From Streptomyces sp. SJL17-4 (GTDB lineage: Bacteria; Actinomycetota; Actinomycetes; Streptomycetales; Streptomycetaceae), in contig NZ_CP104578.1 in assembly GCF_036826855.1 (NCBI RefSeq), positions 6,297,501-6,361,500 on the forward strand: a stretch of DNA of 64,000 nucleotides, read 5' to 3'. Both the position numbers and the translations under genes were made by a program. Below the pieces are notes generated by a model, which saw only the letters and a program-made list of their open reading frames with translations, was not told the origin of the DNA and ran no database searches. Shown one piece after another: positions 63,034 to 64,000 of the stretch (positions are counted from its first letter, which is position 1; each line of letters begins with the position of its first letter).

Positions 63034-64000
63034 ATGTCGCAGTCGCACGAGCCCTGGTACAGGCACCGCCCGCCGTCCTGGCCCGTACCGGACAATCCGT
63101 ACGCCCCCGAGGGGTACGGCCCGCCACCGCCTCGTCCGCGCTGCCGCCGTTGGCCGCTGGTCGCCGCGGTCCTCGCGCTGCTCATGCTCGTCGGCACGGG
63201 CGCCTACGTTCTCGTCGAGCGCTCCGGAGCGGACCGCGACCGAACGGCGAGCGACGCCCCGACGGCCACGCCGCCGGGGACCACGGCACCGCCGAAGACG
63301 ACCGCGCGCCCCACCCCGTCACCCTCCCGCGTCCCCACCAGCGCGGAGATCGCGCGGCAGCGCCGCTCCGGAGAGGCTGCCGCCTGGATCGTCGACGACC
63401 GCACCGACCTGCCCCACCGGAACATCCCGACCGAGGACCTCTGGATCATCGGCGACACCGCCGTCCAGGCCGTCTACAAACGGGTCGTCGCCCACCGGCT
63501 CAGCGACGGCGCCCAGCTGTGGAGCGTCGACCTCCCGACCCCCGTCTGCGAGACCCCGGTCAACGCGACCCCCGACGGGAAGGTCGTCATCGTCCTCAAG
63601 AACGTCGAGGCCTGGACCGGCACCCGGTGCAACCAGCTCCAGATGATCGACCTGCGCACCGGCCGGGCGGGCTGGCACAAGCAGCTGGCCGAGACGGGCT
63701 CGGGGGACGGCACGATCATGGTGGACAGCGCCGTCAGCGGTGGCACCGTCGCGATCGTCCAGAGCCTGAAGGCCGCCGCGTACAAGGTCGCCGACGGAAG
63801 GAAGCTGTACGACATCCCCATGGAGGACCCCGGGAAGTGCTACCCCGGCAGGGTGGCCGGCGGCAGCCGGCTGCTGGTGGTCGACGACTGCGCGATCACC
63901 TCGATGGAGAAGGCGTACAGCCGGCTGAGGGAGATCGACCCGGCGACGGGCAAGGTCCGCTGGCGCTACAGGTCCGCGCCGGGGTGGCAGGTCGGCCAGG
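63034..64000 (+). CDS. Membrane-anchored PQQ-like beta-propeller protein, 3' end cut
   Basis: 322 codons visible. Pro-rich cytoplasmic start (YAPEGYGPPPPRPRCRRW), one helix (about 46-66), Thr/Pro linker, then an extracellular domain with VVAHRLSDGAQLWSVDLP, MIDLRTGRAGWHKQL and LREIDPATGKVRWRY, typical PQQ-repeat blades. ATG 63034 with GGGGGGAA upstream. Function unknown; the stop lies beyond the window. Confidence 0.8.
   Translation, partial: MSQSHEPWYRHRPPSWPVPDNPYAPEGYGPPPPRPRCRRWPLVAAVLALLMLVGTGAYVLVERSGADRDRTASDAPTATPPGTTAPPKTTARPTPSPSRVPTSAEIARQRRSGEAAAWIVDDRTDLPHRNIPTEDLWIIGDTAVQAVYKRVVAHRLSDGAQLWSVDLPTPVCETPVNATPDGKVVIVLKNVEAWTGTRCNQLQMIDLRTGRAGWHKQLAETGSGDGTIMVDSAVSGGTVAIVQSLKAAAYKVADGRKLYDIPMEDPGKCYPGRVAGGSRLLVVDDCAITSMEKAYSRLREIDPATGKVRWRYRSAPGWQVGQ

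Overview
The window is a stretch of a Streptomyces (or closely related streptomycete) chromosome. Support comes from the very high GC content, the frequent GTG starts, the LL-DAP-type dcw (division and cell wall) cluster without ftsA or murC, the large coiled-coil DivIVA, and actinomycete families such as Rv2175c, SAV_6107-type HEPN, DUF3040 and YhgE/Pip. It reads as conserved core chromosome. No insertion sequence, prophage, tRNA or CRISPR array was seen.

Layout. 1-5.6 kb: a secreted PGRP-type amidase (cut by the left edge), class II DAHP synthase, an iron-box-controlled bfd facing bfr, and a sulfite-oxidase-fold protein. 5.6-9.0 kb (minus strand): a DUF4396 membrane protein behind a CsoR-like operator, endonuclease IV, and a PASTA Ser/Thr kinase. 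9.7-14.6 kb: thiamine genes (TPP riboswitch-thiO-thiS-thiG on minus; thiE on plus behind a 24-bp hairpin array), a ferredoxin-reductase-like flavoprotein and an Rv2175c-type DNA-binding protein. 14.8-24.9 kb: metF, a membrane protein with a Tyr/Gln-rich tail, a CrtI-like oxidoreductase, DUF4126, a three-gene TetR/YhgE/ABC-like operon, HEPN, a methyltransferase and DUF3040. 25.7-31.2 kb (minus): a carbonic anhydrase followed by a MoxR-DUF58-transglutaminase operon.

31.5-49.3 kb is the dcw cluster: rsmH-ftsL-ftsI-murE-murF-mraY-murD-ftsW-murG-ftsQ-ftsZ-pgeF-yggS-sepF-yggT-divIVA. Most neighbours overlap by 4 bp or lie a few bases apart. The main break is the 282-bp ftsQ-ftsZ spacer, which holds several nested inverted repeats and a promoter. 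Together these genes make lipid II, polymerise and cross-link it at the septum, and position the Z-ring and polar growth zone. 50.4-64 kb: ileS (minus) with a translational T-box leader and an altered HIGH motif, a histone-like-tailed TraR/DksA protein, lspA-rluD-GNAT, a small secreted peptide, a Na+/H+ antiporter, a dienelactone-hydrolase-like protein, a secreted M43 metalloprotease, a Tat-exported PhoD, and a truncated PQQ-repeat-like membrane protein.

The most unusual structure is a dispersed non-coding element present three times (about 9.2, 25.2 and 49.7 kb). It has two inverted hairpin-bearing arms around a conserved 116-117 bp core, with tandem arrays growing outward from the arms. Other items for a second look: the GXHH motif and leader of ileS, the degenerate ABC protein, the CsoR-like operator, and the repeat arrays before thiE and ftsZ.
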